The notes under the pieces are model-generated. The model had not been told where the DNA came from and searched no databases. It saw nothing but the letters and a program-made list of their open reading frames with translations. A stretch of DNA of 31,015 bases, taken from an uncultured Gemmatimonadota bacterium (lineage in GTDB: Bacteria; Gemmatimonadota; Gemmatimonadetes; Gemmatimonadales; Gemmatimonadaceae). This document shows, piece after piece, positions 22,739-30,972 of this stretch. A program made the translations under genes and the position numbers. The DNA lies in the NCBI GenBank assembly GCA_946480295.1, contig CAMLIT010000042.1:1-31015 (forward strand), written 5' to 3'. Positions within the stretch are counted from its first letter, which is position 1, and each line of letters starts with the position of its first letter.

Positions 22739-24457
22739 ATGCGCCTGTCGCCGATCCTCCCGGCCGTCGCCGGGCTCGCCCTGATCGCCCGCATCACGCA
22801 CATGAGCACTGCGTCTCACGGCTCCGCACCCGCCCCCGCTCCCGCCGCCGCCGGGCCCACCCTCGCCGTCGTCAACGCAAGGGTGTGGACCGGCGAGCCG
22901 CGCCGTCCGTGGGCCGACGCCCTCGCCGCCACCGGCGACCGCATCACCGCCGTCGGCTCCAGCGCCGAAGTGAAGAAGCTCGCCGGCCCCGGGACGCGCG
23001 TCATCGACGCGAAGGGCATGATGGTCGTCCCCGGCTTCATCGACGCCCACGTGCACTTCCTCCAGGGCGGCTTCGGCCTCTCCTCCGTGCAGCTCCGCGA
23101 CGCGCGCACCCCGGAGGAGTTCGTGCGCCGCATCAGGGCGTACGCGGCGACGCTGCCGAAAGGCGCCTGGATCACGGAGGGCAACTGGGACCACGAGCTC
23201 TGGGGCGGAGAGCTCCCCCGCCGCGACTGGATCGACTCCGTCACCCCGGACAATCCCGTCTGGATCAACCGGCTCGACGGGCACATGTCGCTCGCCAACT
23301 CGCTGGCGCTCGCGGCGGCCGGGGTCACCACGACGACGCCGGAGGTCCCCGGCGGCACGATCGTGCGCGCCGCCGACGGCTCCCCCACCGGCATCCTCAA
23401 GGACAACGCCCAGTCGCTCGTCGATCACGTGGTGCCGGACCCGTCGCCGGAGCAGAAGGACCGCGCCCTCGACGCGGCGATGCGCTACGTCGCCGAGCAG
23501 GGAGTCACCTCCGTCCACAACATGGGGACGTGGGACGAGTTGGCGGTGTTCGAGCGCGCGCACGCGGCGGGGAAGCTGCGCACGCGCATCTACGCCGCCG
23601 TCCCCCTCGCGACGTGGGAGCGGCTCCGTGACACGATCGCCGCGCGCGGGCGCGGGGACGAGTGGCTGCACATCGGCGGCCTGAAGGGCTTCGTCGACGG
23701 CTCGCTCGGCTCGCACACCGCGGCGATGCTCGCGCCCTTCACCGACGCGCCAAACGACACCGGGCTCCTCGTCAACACCCTCGACGACCTCCATCGCTGG
23801 ACGTCCGGCGCCGACCGCGCCGGGCTCCACGTCATCGTCCACGCCATCGGCGATCGCGCGATCCGCGACCAGCTCGACATCTTCGCTCGCGTTGCGAGCG
23901 AAGATGGTCCGATGGATCGCCGCTTCCGCATCGAGCACGCGCAGCACATCGCGCCGAGCGACATCCCGCGCTTCGCGCGGCTCGGCGTGATCGCGAGCAT
24001 GCAGCCGTACCATGCGATCGACGACGGCCGCTGGGCGGAGAAGGTCATCGGCCACGAGCGCGCGAAGACGTCGTACGCCTGGCATTCGCTCCTCGCCAGC
24101 GGCGCGCGGCTCGCCTTCGGCAGCGACTGGTTCGTCGCGCCGCCCACGCCCCTCGACGGCATCTACGCCGCGGTCACGCGTCGCACGCTCGACGACGCCC
24201 ACCCCGAGGGGTGGATTCCGGAGCAGCGGATCCCGGTGGAGGACGCGCTGCGCGCCTACACCAGCGGTGCCGCCTACGCGGAGTTCGCCGAGAAGGACAA
24301 GGGCACCCTCGCCCGCGGCAAGCTCGCCGACTTCGTGATCATCGATCGCGACCTCACGCGCATCCCGCCAGCGACGATCCGCGACGCCCACGTGGTGCTG
24401 ACGGTCGTCGGCGGGACGCCCGTCTACGAGCGGCCGGGGGCGCTGACGGCGCGCTGA
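22739..24457 (+). CDS. Amidohydrolase family protein (YtcJ-like), exported
   Basis: A 572-residue metal-dependent hydrolase of the amidohydrolase-3 group. A short hydrophobic N-terminus suggests export or membrane tethering. Metal-binding HVH is at 104-106 (GFIDAHVHFLQGG). The barrel includes VNARVWTGEPRRPWADALAA, GSHTAAMLAPF, HVIVHAIGDRAI, FRIEHAQHI and a late GSDWFVAPP with the catalytic Asp. Family members hydrolyse C-N bonds in amides, ureas or formimino compounds; YtcJ-type substrates are largely unknown. ATG 22739 is the natural start. The gene stands alone, followed after 48 bases by a small membrane protein. Confidence 0.88.
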   Translation: MRLSPILPAVAGLALIARITHMSTASHGSAPAPAPAAAGPTLAVVNARVWTGEPRRPWADALAATGDRITAVGSSAEVKKLAGPGTRVIDAKGMMVVPGFIDAHVHFLQGGFGLSSVQLRDARTPEEFVRRIRAYAATLPKGAWITEGNWDHELWGGELPRRDWIDSVTPDNPVWINRLDGHMSLANSLALAAAGVTTTTPEVPGGTIVRAADGSPTGILKDNAQSLVDHVVPDPSPEQKDRALDAAMRYVAEQGVTSVHNMGTWDELAVFERAHAAGKLRTRIYAAVPLATWERLRDTIAARGRGDEWLHIGGLKGFVDGSLGSHTAAMLAPFTDAPNDTGLLVNTLDDLHRWTSGADRAGLHVIVHAIGDRAIRDQLDIFARVASEDGPMDRRFRIEHAQHIAPSDIPRFARLGVIASMQPYHAIDDGRWAEKVIGHERAKTSYAWHSLLASGARLAFGSDWFVAPPTPLDGIYAAVTRRTLDDAHPEGWIPEQRIPVEDALRAYTSGAAYAEFAEKDKGTLARGKLADFVIIDRDLTRIPPATIRDAHVVLTVVGGTPVYERPGALTAR

Positions 24458-24505
24458 GGAGGTTGGGCGTCACCGCCGGCATGCCGTCTGCGGCGAAGGG
24501 CGGTG

Positions 24506-24955
24506 ATGACCTCTCGCGCGTCCTCGGTCCCCGTCCTGGCGGTGGGGCTGCTCGTGCTCGCCATCGAGCTCGATCGCGCCCCGGAGACCGCGCTGCTCAC
24601 CGCGGCGGCCTTCGGTGGCGTGTGGGTCGTGCGGCGCAGGGTCATGCGGAGGCAGCACCACCGCTCCAATCGGCTGTACCGCATCCGCCGCGAGGTGGTG
24701 ACGAACGCCGTCGTCACCGGGCTGCTCGTCGTCCTCGCCGCGCTCGCCGTCGCCGTGCTCGACGCGAGCTCCGACCTCCTCCCGCCCGTGGCCGGCGCCG
24801 CCGCGGGGGACGACCAGGCGCCGCGGGCGGCGCTCATCCTCCTGGACGGGCTGCTGAGCGTCGCCGGACTGGCCTGGAGCACCATCGGCGCGCTGGCGGT
24901 GCGCCGCCGCGCGGCCCACCGCCACCACTCCGTCCCGCCGCTCAGAACTTCGTGA
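24506..24955 (+). CDS. Small integral membrane protein of unknown function
   Basis: A 149-residue protein. It has a hydrophobic N-terminus ([15 protein letters not shown]), a basic loop ([20 protein letters not shown]), and a second and third hydrophobic stretch ([20 protein letters not shown] and [21 protein letters not shown]). That gives three to four helices. A GAAGGG ribosome-binding site lies about nine bases before ATG 24506. Its last codons overlap the antisense E1 gene by 14 bases. I do not recognise a family. Confidence 0.6.
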   Translation: MTSRASSVPVLAVGLLVLAIELDRAPETALLTAAAFGGVWVVRRRVMRRQHHRSNRLYRIRREVVTNAVVTGLLVVLAALAVAVLDASSDLLPPVAGAAAGDDQAPRAALILLDGLLSVAGLAWSTIGALAVRRRAAHRHHSVPPLRTS

Positions 24956-27050
24956 TCGTCTGGCAGGCCTTCTTCACGTCGTCCACCTGCGGCAGGATCG
25001 CGTCCTCCAGTCGCGGCGCGTAGCCGACGAAGGTGTCCGTCGAGGCCACGCGCATCACCGGCGCGTCGAGCCAGGGGAAGCACTCCTCGCCGATGCGCGC
25101 GGCGATCTCCGCGCCGTAGCCCCACGAGAGCGCGTCCTCGTACAGCACGATCACGCGGTTCGTCTTCTGCACCGACGCGTACACCGTGTCGCGGTCCCAC
25201 GGCGAGAGCGAGCGCAGGTCGATCACCTCGACGCTGATCCCCTCCTCGGCGAGCTGGTTCGCCGCCGTGAACGCGCGCTGCACCGTGGCGCCGTACGTCA
25301 CGATCGTGACGTCCGTCCCCTCGCGCACCACGCGCGCCTTCCCGAACGGGATCATGAAGTTCGGGCCGGGATACGCGGCCTTGTTGTACGTCTGCCGGTA
25401 CAGGTGCTTGTGCTCGAGGAAGATCACCGGGTCGTCGCAGCGGATCGCCGTGCGGAGCAGCCCGTTCGCGTCGAGCGCCGTCGCCGGACACACCACGCGC
25501 AGCCCGGGGCAGTGCGTGAACAGCGATGCGCCAGTCTGCGAGTGGTACAAGGCCCCGCGGATGTAGCCGCCGTAGGTCACGCGCACCACGAGGGGCGCGG
25601 AGAACGCGTTGTTCGACCGCCAGCGCAGCGTCGCCAGCTCGTCGCGGAGCTGCTGGTACGCCGGCCAGATGTAGTCGAAGAACTGGATCTCGACCACGGG
25701 CTTGAAGCCGCGGATCGCCAGCCCGATCGCGCGCCCGGCGATGTTCGCCTCGGCGAGCGGCGAGTTGTACACCCGATCGCCGCCGAACTCCTTCTGGAGT
25801 CCCCACGTGACCTTGAACACCCCGCCCTTGCCCTTCACCCGCTCCAGGTAGTGCGCGCGCGACGCGTCCGCCACGTCCTCGCCGAAGACGAGGATCTTCG
25901 GGTCGCGCCGCATCTCGTCCTTCATGCACGCGTTGAGCAGGTCCACCATCGTCGTCTCGTTCCCCGAGAACTGCGGATCGTCCTCGGTGTCGAACTGCTC
26001 GCTCGTCGGATCGACGTCGGGCGAGTAGACGTACTCGTAGACCGTGTCCGGCGTGGGCTGCTCCTGCTGGAGCGCCGCCTCGGCGGCTGCCTGTACCTCG
26101 GCGTCCACCTCCTCCTGGATGCGACGGATGTCGTCCTCCGTCGCGTACCCCTCGGCCACGAGCCACTTCGGGAACTGGATCACCGGGTCGCGGCGCGCAT
26201 CCGACTCGCGCTCCTCCGGCGGCCGGTACATCGTCTCGTCGTCGGAGAGCGAGTGCGAGTAGGGGCGGATGACGTGGGCGTGCACGAGCGCCGGACCCTT
26301 GCGCTTCCGCGCGTAGTCGACCGCCTTCCGCATCGCCTCGTGGCTGGTGACGAAGTCGCAGCCGTCGACCTCCTGTACGAACAGGTCGGGGAAGCCGGCC
26401 ACGAGCTTCGAGATGCTCCCCCCGGCCGTGTTCACCTCGACGGGGACGGAGATCGCGTAGCCGTTGTCCTCGACGAGGTAGACGACCGGGAGCTTCAGGT
26501 TGCAGGCGGTGTTCAGGCTCTCCCAGAACTCGCCCTCGCTCGTCTGCCCCTCGCCGGTCGTGCAGAGCACGACCTCGTCCTTCTCGAAGCCCTCGGTGAT
26601 GCCGAGGAGCTTCGCGCGGATCGACGCCTCGGCGGAGCCGGTGGCCTGGAGGAACTGCGTGCCGACCGGGGAGGAGGTCGACACGATGTGGAGGTTCCGC
26701 ATCCCCCAGTGGCTCGGCATCTGCCGCCCGCCCGAGTTCGGGTCCGCGGCCGCGCCGACGGCGGAGAACAGCATGTCCTGCGGGGTCTCGCCGAGCGCGA
26801 GACACAGCGCGCGGTCGCGATAGTAGAGGTAGAACCAGTCGTACGACGCACGGAGGACCATCCCCGCCGCCGTCGTCACCGCCTCGTGGCCGACGCTGTT
26901 GATCTGGAAGAAGATCTTGTTCTGCCGCTTGAGCTGGATCTCCTTGTCGTCGACGCGGCGCGACAGGAGCATGGTGCGGTAGGCGGCGATCAGCTGGTCT
27001 CGACTGAGGCCCGTGCTGCCCTTGCGCTCGGCTCGGGTCTGAGTGGCCAT
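24942..27050 (-). CDS. Fused thiamine-diphosphate dehydrogenase E1, alpha and beta subunits (2-oxoisovalerate/pyruvate type)
   Basis: A 702-residue fusion. Residues about 17-330 are the E1-alpha part, with [24 protein letters not shown] and a ThDP motif [16 protein letters not shown] ending [12 protein letters not shown]. The usual GDG is GEG here (166-168). From about 380 comes the E1-beta part: [36 protein letters not shown], and [20 protein letters not shown], ending in the C-terminal transketolase-like [18 protein letters not shown]. The enzyme decarboxylates a branched-chain 2-oxoacid or pyruvate and passes the acyl group to an E2 subunit. No E2 or E3 gene is in the window. It is divergent from the HIT gene, with a TACCTTT box 30 bases upstream. 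Confidence 0.9.
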   Translation of the reverse strand: MATQTRAERKGSTGLSRDQLIAAYRTMLLSRRVDDKEIQLKRQNKIFFQINSVGHEAVTTAAGMVLRASYDWFYLYYRDRALCLALGETPQDMLFSAVGAAADPNSGGRQMPSHWGMRNLHIVSTSSPVGTQFLQATGSAEASIRAKLLGITEGFEKDEVVLCTTGEGQTSEGEFWESLNTACNLKLPVVYLVEDNGYAISVPVEVNTAGGSISKLVAGFPDLFVQEVDGCDFVTSHEAMRKAVDYARKRKGPALVHAHVIRPYSHSLSDDETMYRPPEERESDARRDPVIQFPKWLVAEGYATEDDIRRIQEEVDAEVQAAAEAALQQEQPTPDTVYEYVYSPDVDPTSEQFDTEDDPQFSGNETTMVDLLNACMKDEMRRDPKILVFGEDVADASRAHYLERVKGKGGVFKVTWGLQKEFGGDRVYNSPLAEANIAGRAIGLAIRGFKPVVEIQFFDYIWPAYQQLRDELATLRWRSNNAFSAPLVVRVTYGGYIRGALYHSQTGASLFTHCPGLRVVCPATALDANGLLRTAIRCDDPVIFLEHKHLYRQTYNKAAYPGPNFMIPFGKARVVREGTDVTIVTYGATVQRAFTAANQLAEEGISVEVIDLRSLSPWDRDTVYASVQKTNRVIVLYEDALSWGYGAEIAARIGEECFPWLDAPVMRVASTDTFVGYAPRLEDAILPQVDDVKKACQTITKF

Positions 27051-27079
27051 GCGTCTCCCGTGTTTGGGTGCAACAGCCG

Positions 27080-27086
27080 AAAGGTA
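27080..27086 (-). promoter_or_regulatory. Candidate promoter box TACCTTT for the E1 gene
   Basis: On the minus strand TACCTTT lies 30 bases upstream of the E1 ATG. It has the same form and distance as the OsmC and M61 boxes. Confidence 0.4.
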
Positions 27087-27136
27087 GCAGCGAAGACAGG
27101 GAGGGGGAAACCGCCGCCGATCCGAGGGACCCCGCC

Positions 27137-27180
27137 TGGAGACCAGTTGCTGGTTCCTGGCTCCTGATTCCTGCTTTTCT
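27137..27180 (+). repeat. Degenerate CTGNTTC heptamer tract
   Basis: GTTGCTGGTTCCTGGCTCCTGATTCCTGCTTTTCTG reads as four imperfect seven-base units of the form CTGNTTC/CTGNCTC. It lies in the divergent E1-HIT gap, and the period equals that of the GGGACGA arrays. Confidence 0.55.
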
Positions 27181-27235
27181 GTCTCTGGCACCCGTCCTGC
27201 ACCCCTGGCCTTCCCACACTCACGAGTTCGTCGCC

Positions 27236-27748
27236 ATGGAAAGCCAGTCGACCCGGACGTCCCCCGTGCACTGCACCTTCTGCGACCTGATTCACGGCGC
27301 ATCCGAAGTCTCGGTGTGCTACGAGGATGCCGACGCGATCGGGTTCATGGACATCCAGCCGGTGAACGCCGGCCACGTGCTCGTGGCGCCGAAGCAGCAC
27401 TTCGAGTCGCTGGTGGACATCCCGCCGGGACTCGCGCTGCACCTCTTTCGTGTCGCGATGCAGCTCGCGCCCGTGGTGCGGCGGGTGACCTCGTGCACCG
27501 ACATGAACATCGTCGTGAACAGCGGCGAGAGCGCGGGCCAGGACGTGTTCCACTACCACGTCCACATCATCCCGCGAACGGCGAACGACGGCTTCGACAT
27601 CCCGCTCCCCTTCCCGGGGTCGGCGATGCCCGACCGTACGCAGCTCGACGCGGCGGCGGCCCGGATCATCGCCGAGCTGCGCGACCCCGTGCGCGGGATG
27701 GTGCCGCTCGACGAGCTGTCGGATGGCGCGTCGGCGCAGCCGGTGTAG
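27236..27748 (+). CDS. HIT-family nucleotide-binding protein
   Basis: A 170-residue member of the histidine-triad family. The active-site triad is in [12 protein letters not shown] (HxHxH). The earlier parts, [20 protein letters not shown], with [20 protein letters not shown] and [13 protein letters not shown], are typical of HinT-type proteins, which hydrolyse AMP or other nucleotide phosphoramidates. ATG 27236 is chosen; upstream in-frame sequence is low-complexity and overlaps the degenerate heptamer tract. The extra C-terminal 40 residues ([20 protein letters not shown]) exceed the minimal HIT length. It is transcribed away from the E1 gene. Confidence 0.9.
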   Translation: MESQSTRTSPVHCTFCDLIHGASEVSVCYEDADAIGFMDIQPVNAGHVLVAPKQHFESLVDIPPGLALHLFRVAMQLAPVVRRVTSCTDMNIVVNSGESAGQDVFHYHVHIIPRTANDGFDIPLPFPGSAMPDRTQLDAAAARIIAELRDPVRGMVPLDELSDGASAQPV

Positions 27749-28119
27749 GCGAGAACGGCGCGGAGGAGCGAGCTCGACTCTTGCGCGGAAGGCACGCGCG
27801 CTGCATTGATAGGGCGGAGAGCGACAGTCGTCGCTCGACCTGTGGAGGCGAATGAGCATACTCGAGCGACGCCGACAATCCTCCGCCGCCGATCGCGCCG
27901 ATGGGCGCGCGCGCTCGCACCTCCACTGCCGACTCGTCCGCTTCGGCGCAACACCCCGCGATGGGAGCCGTTCCCGTCGCGGGGTGTTGCCATTTCCGCG
28001 AGGTGAACTTGTCCCGCCGACATTGTCACCGTGTCACGCTCCCTCGTGTCCCCCACCTCCCCCGCCGCTCGCGGCGCGTTCCCCCCGGCCCGCAGAAGCG
28101 TTCCATCAAGCGCGCGGCG
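27749..28119. other. 371-base intergenic region with a 19-bp hairpin
   Basis: No convincing gene between the HIT and HNH genes. It contains a long perfect inverted repeat at 27948-27990 and a C-rich tract (CCCCCACCTCCCCCGCC) near 28055. The HNH frame is open upstream, but only TTG or non-standard starts are available. Confidence 0.6.
27948..27990. other. 19-bp stem inverted repeat, 5-base loop
   Basis: The left arm, from GCAACACCCCGCGA to 27966, pairs with the right arm (27972-27990) over 19 positions, including one G-T wobble, around a 5-base loop. No T-run follows on either strand. It could be an RNA structure in the 5' leader of the HNH gene, a protein site, or a relic of an inverted repeat element. 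Confidence 0.7.
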
Positions 28120-28413
28120 ATGCGTGACTGCGGCCGGCGCTGCGTCTACTGCGCCGCCCCGCTCGACTTCGACGTCGCCACCCTCGACCACGTCCATCCT
28201 CTCGCCAAAGGGGGCGCCCACGTCCCCGGCAACCTCGTCGCCGCCTGCGCCCGCTGCAATCGGCTGAAGGGCGACCTGCTCCCCGCCGAATTCTTCGCCC
28301 GCTATCCCTGGGCCGGAGCCAACTTCATTCTCTACGCGCGCGCCGTCCACCGTGCGCTCAAGCGCTCGGCCCGGCGCGCCGTGTCGCTGGCGTACGCGGC
28401 GCAGGCAGCGTGA
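28120..28413 (+). CDS. HNH endonuclease domain protein (copy 2)
   Basis: A 97-residue paralogue-like relative of the protein at 20961-21251. It has CVYC at residues 8-11, [11 protein letters not shown], then [13 protein letters not shown], and a terminal helix [21 protein letters not shown]. The two share the order [24 protein letters not shown], which suggests one family. The start is uncertain. ATG 28120 leaves only seven residues before the first Cys pair, and an upstream TTG at 28009 in the same frame would add a basic stretch ending QKRSIKRAA. The RidA gene follows 19 bases after the stop. Confidence 0.8.
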   Translation: MRDCGRRCVYCAAPLDFDVATLDHVHPLAKGGAHVPGNLVAACARCNRLKGDLLPAEFFARYPWAGANFILYARAVHRALKRSARRAVSLAYAAQAA

Positions 28414-28432
28414 GAGCGGTGGGACCGCCTCG

Positions 28433-28816
28433 ATGCGTACGAACTTCTCCGGCACCTCTCCTTACGAGCCCGTCGTCGGCTACTCCCGCGCCGTGCGCGT
28501 CGGCGAGTGGGTGCTCGTCGCCGGCACCACCGCGACGGATGCGAACGGCCGGATCGTCGGCGTCGGTGACGCGGGCGCCCAGGCTCGCCAGGCGCTCCGC
28601 AACATCGCCGCCGCGCTCGAACGCGCGGGCGCATCGCTCGAGCAGGTGGTGCGGACGCGCATGTACGTCGTGAACATGGCCGACTCCGACGCCGTGGGCC
28701 GCGCCCACGGTGAGCTCTTCGCCTCCATCCGCCCGGTCTCCACGATGGTCCAGGTCGCGGCCCTCATCGATCCGACGATGCTGGTGGAGATAGAGGCGGA
28801 CGCTTTCGTGGGGTGA
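28433..28816 (+). CDS. RidA family protein (enamine/imine deaminase-like)
   Basis: A 127-residue protein matching RidA size and fold. Family residues visible are [20 protein letters not shown], the Arg in [11 protein letters not shown] that binds substrate carboxylates, RPVSTMVQV, and a Glu in VEIEADAFV that activates water. True RidA proteins hydrolyse reactive enamines and imines from PLP enzymes; this one may belong to the wider RidA/YjgF group. ATG 28433 follows the HNH stop by 19 bases. The repeat array begins a few bases after its stop. Confidence 0.88.
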   Translation: MRTNFSGTSPYEPVVGYSRAVRVGEWVLVAGTTATDANGRIVGVGDAGAQARQALRNIAAALERAGASLEQVVRTRMYVVNMADSDAVGRAHGELFASIRPVSTMVQVAALIDPTMLVEIEADAFVG

Positions 28817-28835
28817 GGGAGTCGGGAGGCGCGAA

Positions 28836-28940
28836 GCGGGGGTCGCGTAATTGGTCGTTGGTCGTTCGTTCCTGGCGAGCCGCTCGTGAGGCCACAGTTG
28901 CGTCCCGAAGCTGGCCAGTGACCAACGACCAACCACGTCG
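28836..28940. repeat. Dispersed intergenic element, copy B
   Basis: It shares with 2716-2817 the left TTGGTCG-like units, GTTCCTGG, CGAGCCGCTCG, GCGTCCCGA, TGGCCA and the right CGACCAACGACCAA-type end. It lacks about seven bases after GTTCCTGG relative to copy A. Left and right units are inverted, with no ORF. A CCTCCCG tract follows, as at copy A. Confidence 0.7.
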
Positions 28941-28970
28941 TTCCGCCTCCCGCCTCCCGCCTCCCGTTAG
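28941..28970. repeat. CCTCCCG heptamer tract after copy B
   Basis: CCTCCCGCCTCCCGCCTCCCG, the same unit as at 2818-2875 and inside rsgA. It ends at the nadE stop codon region. Confidence 0.75.
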
Positions 28971-30814
28971 TAGTCCACCGGCCTCAGATAGCTCTCCCCG
29001 ATCGCCGTCCCGCTCACCATCGCCACCGTCGGAAGGCGGCGCTTCCAGTGCGTGCCCTCCAGCCGGCGGCGCACGACGGCGACGTCCGCCTCGGCGAAGC
29101 CGCGCGCGACGAGATCGTCGGCGGTGTAGCCGTGCAGCATCCAGTTCAGGATCTCGTCCGCGGTCGCGTAGCTGACGCCGAAGTCTCCCTCGTCGGTCTG
29201 GCCGACGATGAGATCGGCGCTCGGCGGCTTGCTCACGACGACTTCCGGCACGCCGAGGTGCCGCGCGAGCTGCCACACCTGCGTCTTGAACAGGTCGCCC
29301 AGCGGATTGATCGGCGGTGAGTCGTCGGCGTGCCAGGTGAAGTAGCCGAACAGCCGCTCGGTCTTGTTCCCCGTCCCGAGCGGCACCGCGTGGTACTTCG
29401 ACGAGAGGTCGAAGAGCGCGATCATGCGCGTGCGCGCCATGACGTTGCCGCGGCGCGCGGGATCGGCGTCGGGCTCGCACGAGAGATAGCCGTCCACCGC
29501 CGCCGAGATGTCGATCGTGCGGGAGCGGATCCCCAGCGCGTCGATGACGAGCTGCGCGTGCGCCAGGCTCTCGGAACTCGAGGTGCGATAGGGCAGGCGC
29601 ACGCCGACCACGTTCTCCGGGCCGAGCGCGCGCGCGGCGAGGAACGCGGTGACCGCCGAGTCCACGCCCCCCGACACCCCGACGACGGCCGTCGAGAAGC
29701 GCCGCCGATCGAGCTCCTCGCGAATGAAGTGGACCAGCCACTGCTCGGCGAGCGCGCCGTCGATCGTGAGCGGTGTCGGCGCCGGCTGCTCCTTCGCCGA
29801 CACGCGGACGACCGGCAGGGGGTCCACGACGCGTTCCGGCGCCGTGGGCGTGGTGCCGATCGCGTGCGTCGCGCGCTCGGCAGGCATGGCGTCGTCGTAG
29901 TCGACCAGCGGCGTCGCGCGCGCTTCCACCTGGTGCAGCGACCGGTCGAGGTGCGGCACCATGACCTCGAGGTCCGCGATCAGCGGCATGTCGGCGCGCG
30001 CGCGCGTCACGTCCGCGAGGTCGAGCGTCGTCGCGAGGATCCCCTCGCTCCACAGCGGCGCGCGCCCGCGCACGTCCCCCTTGGGGCCGATGACGATCGA
30101 TGCGCCCGGGAAGATCTTGCCCCCCTCGCTCCCGACGAGGTTCGCGAGGGTGAGGTACACCCCGTGCTCGTCGGCGATATCGCGGCCGAGGCGCTCCCAC
30201 CGGCTGACGCTGTCCGGCCCCGGCGCTCCGTCGCTCTTCGGCGCGAGCCCGCGCGCCGGCGGCGCCGTCGGCACGATGAGGAGCTGCGCCCCGTCGAGCG
30301 CGGCGATGGTCGACGTCATGCTGTGCCACGCGTCCTCGCAGACGAGCATCGCGGCCCGCCCCCACGAGGTCTCGAAGGCGCGGATCTCCACCCCGCGCTC
30401 GACGAACCGCTCCTCGTCGAACAGCCCGTACGTCGGCAGGAACATCTTCCGATGGACGTGCCGGATCCGCGGCGCCCCCCCGCCGAGGGTCACGTAGAGC
30501 GCGCTGTTGTACAGCTTGTTCCGCCACACCTCGTAGAAGCCGATGGCCACGTCGATCGGCCGCGGCGCCGGCACCGCCTCGCGATACACGGCATCGAGGT
30601 CCGCGGCGAGCGCACCCGCCGGGATGGCGACCTCGCGCACGCCGCCCTCGAGGAAGTAGCCGGTGAGGGCCGTTTCCGGAAAGACGACCAACATCGGCCG
30701 CGGCTGGAGCGCATCGAGCTGCCCGAACACCTCGCGCAGCCGGAGCAGGTTGCCGCGGTAGTCGCCCTTGCGGGGCTCGAGCTGGGCGACGGCAAGATGG
30801 AGGAAGGGGGGCAT
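28967..30814 (-). CDS. nadE: Glutamine-dependent NAD+ synthetase
   Basis: A 615-residue two-domain enzyme. The N-terminal nitrilase-type glutaminase (1-280) has its triad in FPETALTGY (Glu47), HVHRKMFLP (Lys123) and LVCEDAWHS (Cys159). The C-terminal synthetase (from about 350) has the ATP P-loop SGGVDS at 381-386, PLGTGNKTE, and GDLFKTQVWQLARHLGVP. It amidates nicotinic-acid adenine dinucleotide to NAD+ with ammonia channelled from glutamine, the last step of NAD synthesis. ATG 30814 begins just before the nitrilase fold. A longer in-frame start at 30952 would add 46 residues coded by the heptamer array. A possible TACCCTT box lies only 7 bases upstream. Confidence 0.92.
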   Translation of the reverse strand: MPPFLHLAVAQLEPRKGDYRGNLLRLREVFGQLDALQPRPMLVVFPETALTGYFLEGGVREVAIPAGALAADLDAVYREAVPAPRPIDVAIGFYEVWRNKLYNSALYVTLGGGAPRIRHVHRKMFLPTYGLFDEERFVERGVEIRAFETSWGRAAMLVCEDAWHSMTSTIAALDGAQLLIVPTAPPARGLAPKSDGAPGPDSVSRWERLGRDIADEHGVYLTLANLVGSEGGKIFPGASIVIGPKGDVRGRAPLWSEGILATTLDLADVTRARADMPLIADLEVMVPHLDRSLHQVEARATPLVDYDDAMPAERATHAIGTTPTAPERVVDPLPVVRVSAKEQPAPTPLTIDGALAEQWLVHFIREELDRRRFSTAVVGVSGGVDSAVTAFLAARALGPENVVGVRLPYRTSSSESLAHAQLVIDALGIRSRTIDISAAVDGYLSCEPDADPARRGNVMARTRMIALFDLSSKYHAVPLGTGNKTERLFGYFTWHADDSPPINPLGDLFKTQVWQLARHLGVPEVVVSKPPSADLIVGQTDEGDFGVSYATADEILNWMLHGYTADDLVARGFAEADVAVVRRRLEGTHWKRRLPTVAMVSGTAIGESYLRPVDY

Positions 30815-30827
30815 GGCATGAAGGGTA

Positions 30828-30900
30828 GAGGGGCGAGGGCCGAGGGGCGAGGGAGGGACGCGGGACGCGGGACGCGTGGGGACGAGGGACGAGGGACGAG
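30828..30900 (+). repeat. GGGACGC/GGGACGA heptamer array upstream of nadE
   Basis: After degenerate GAGGGGCGAGGGCCGAGGGGC units the array continues as GGGACGC units and a GGGACGCGTGG at 30869-30879. GGGACGA units follow to 30900. It lies directly upstream of nadE on the opposite strand and matches the arrays at 6339-6424 and 22587-22645. Confidence 0.85.
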
Positions 30901-30972
30901 TCCGGGCCGGCTTCGTCGCGCCGTGCGTAGCGCTCCTCGCTCGAGCGGGCATCTCACGGTGGGGAGACGCGA

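Noticed and set aside
24424..27219. 931-codon minus-strand frame over the E1 gene
   Set aside because: It is in a different frame from the E1 fusion and composed of low-complexity Arg/Gly-rich sequence.
20961..28413. A two-gene defence system made of the HNH proteins
   Set aside because: They are 7 kb apart on opposite strands with ordinary genes between them and no methylase or sensor partner.
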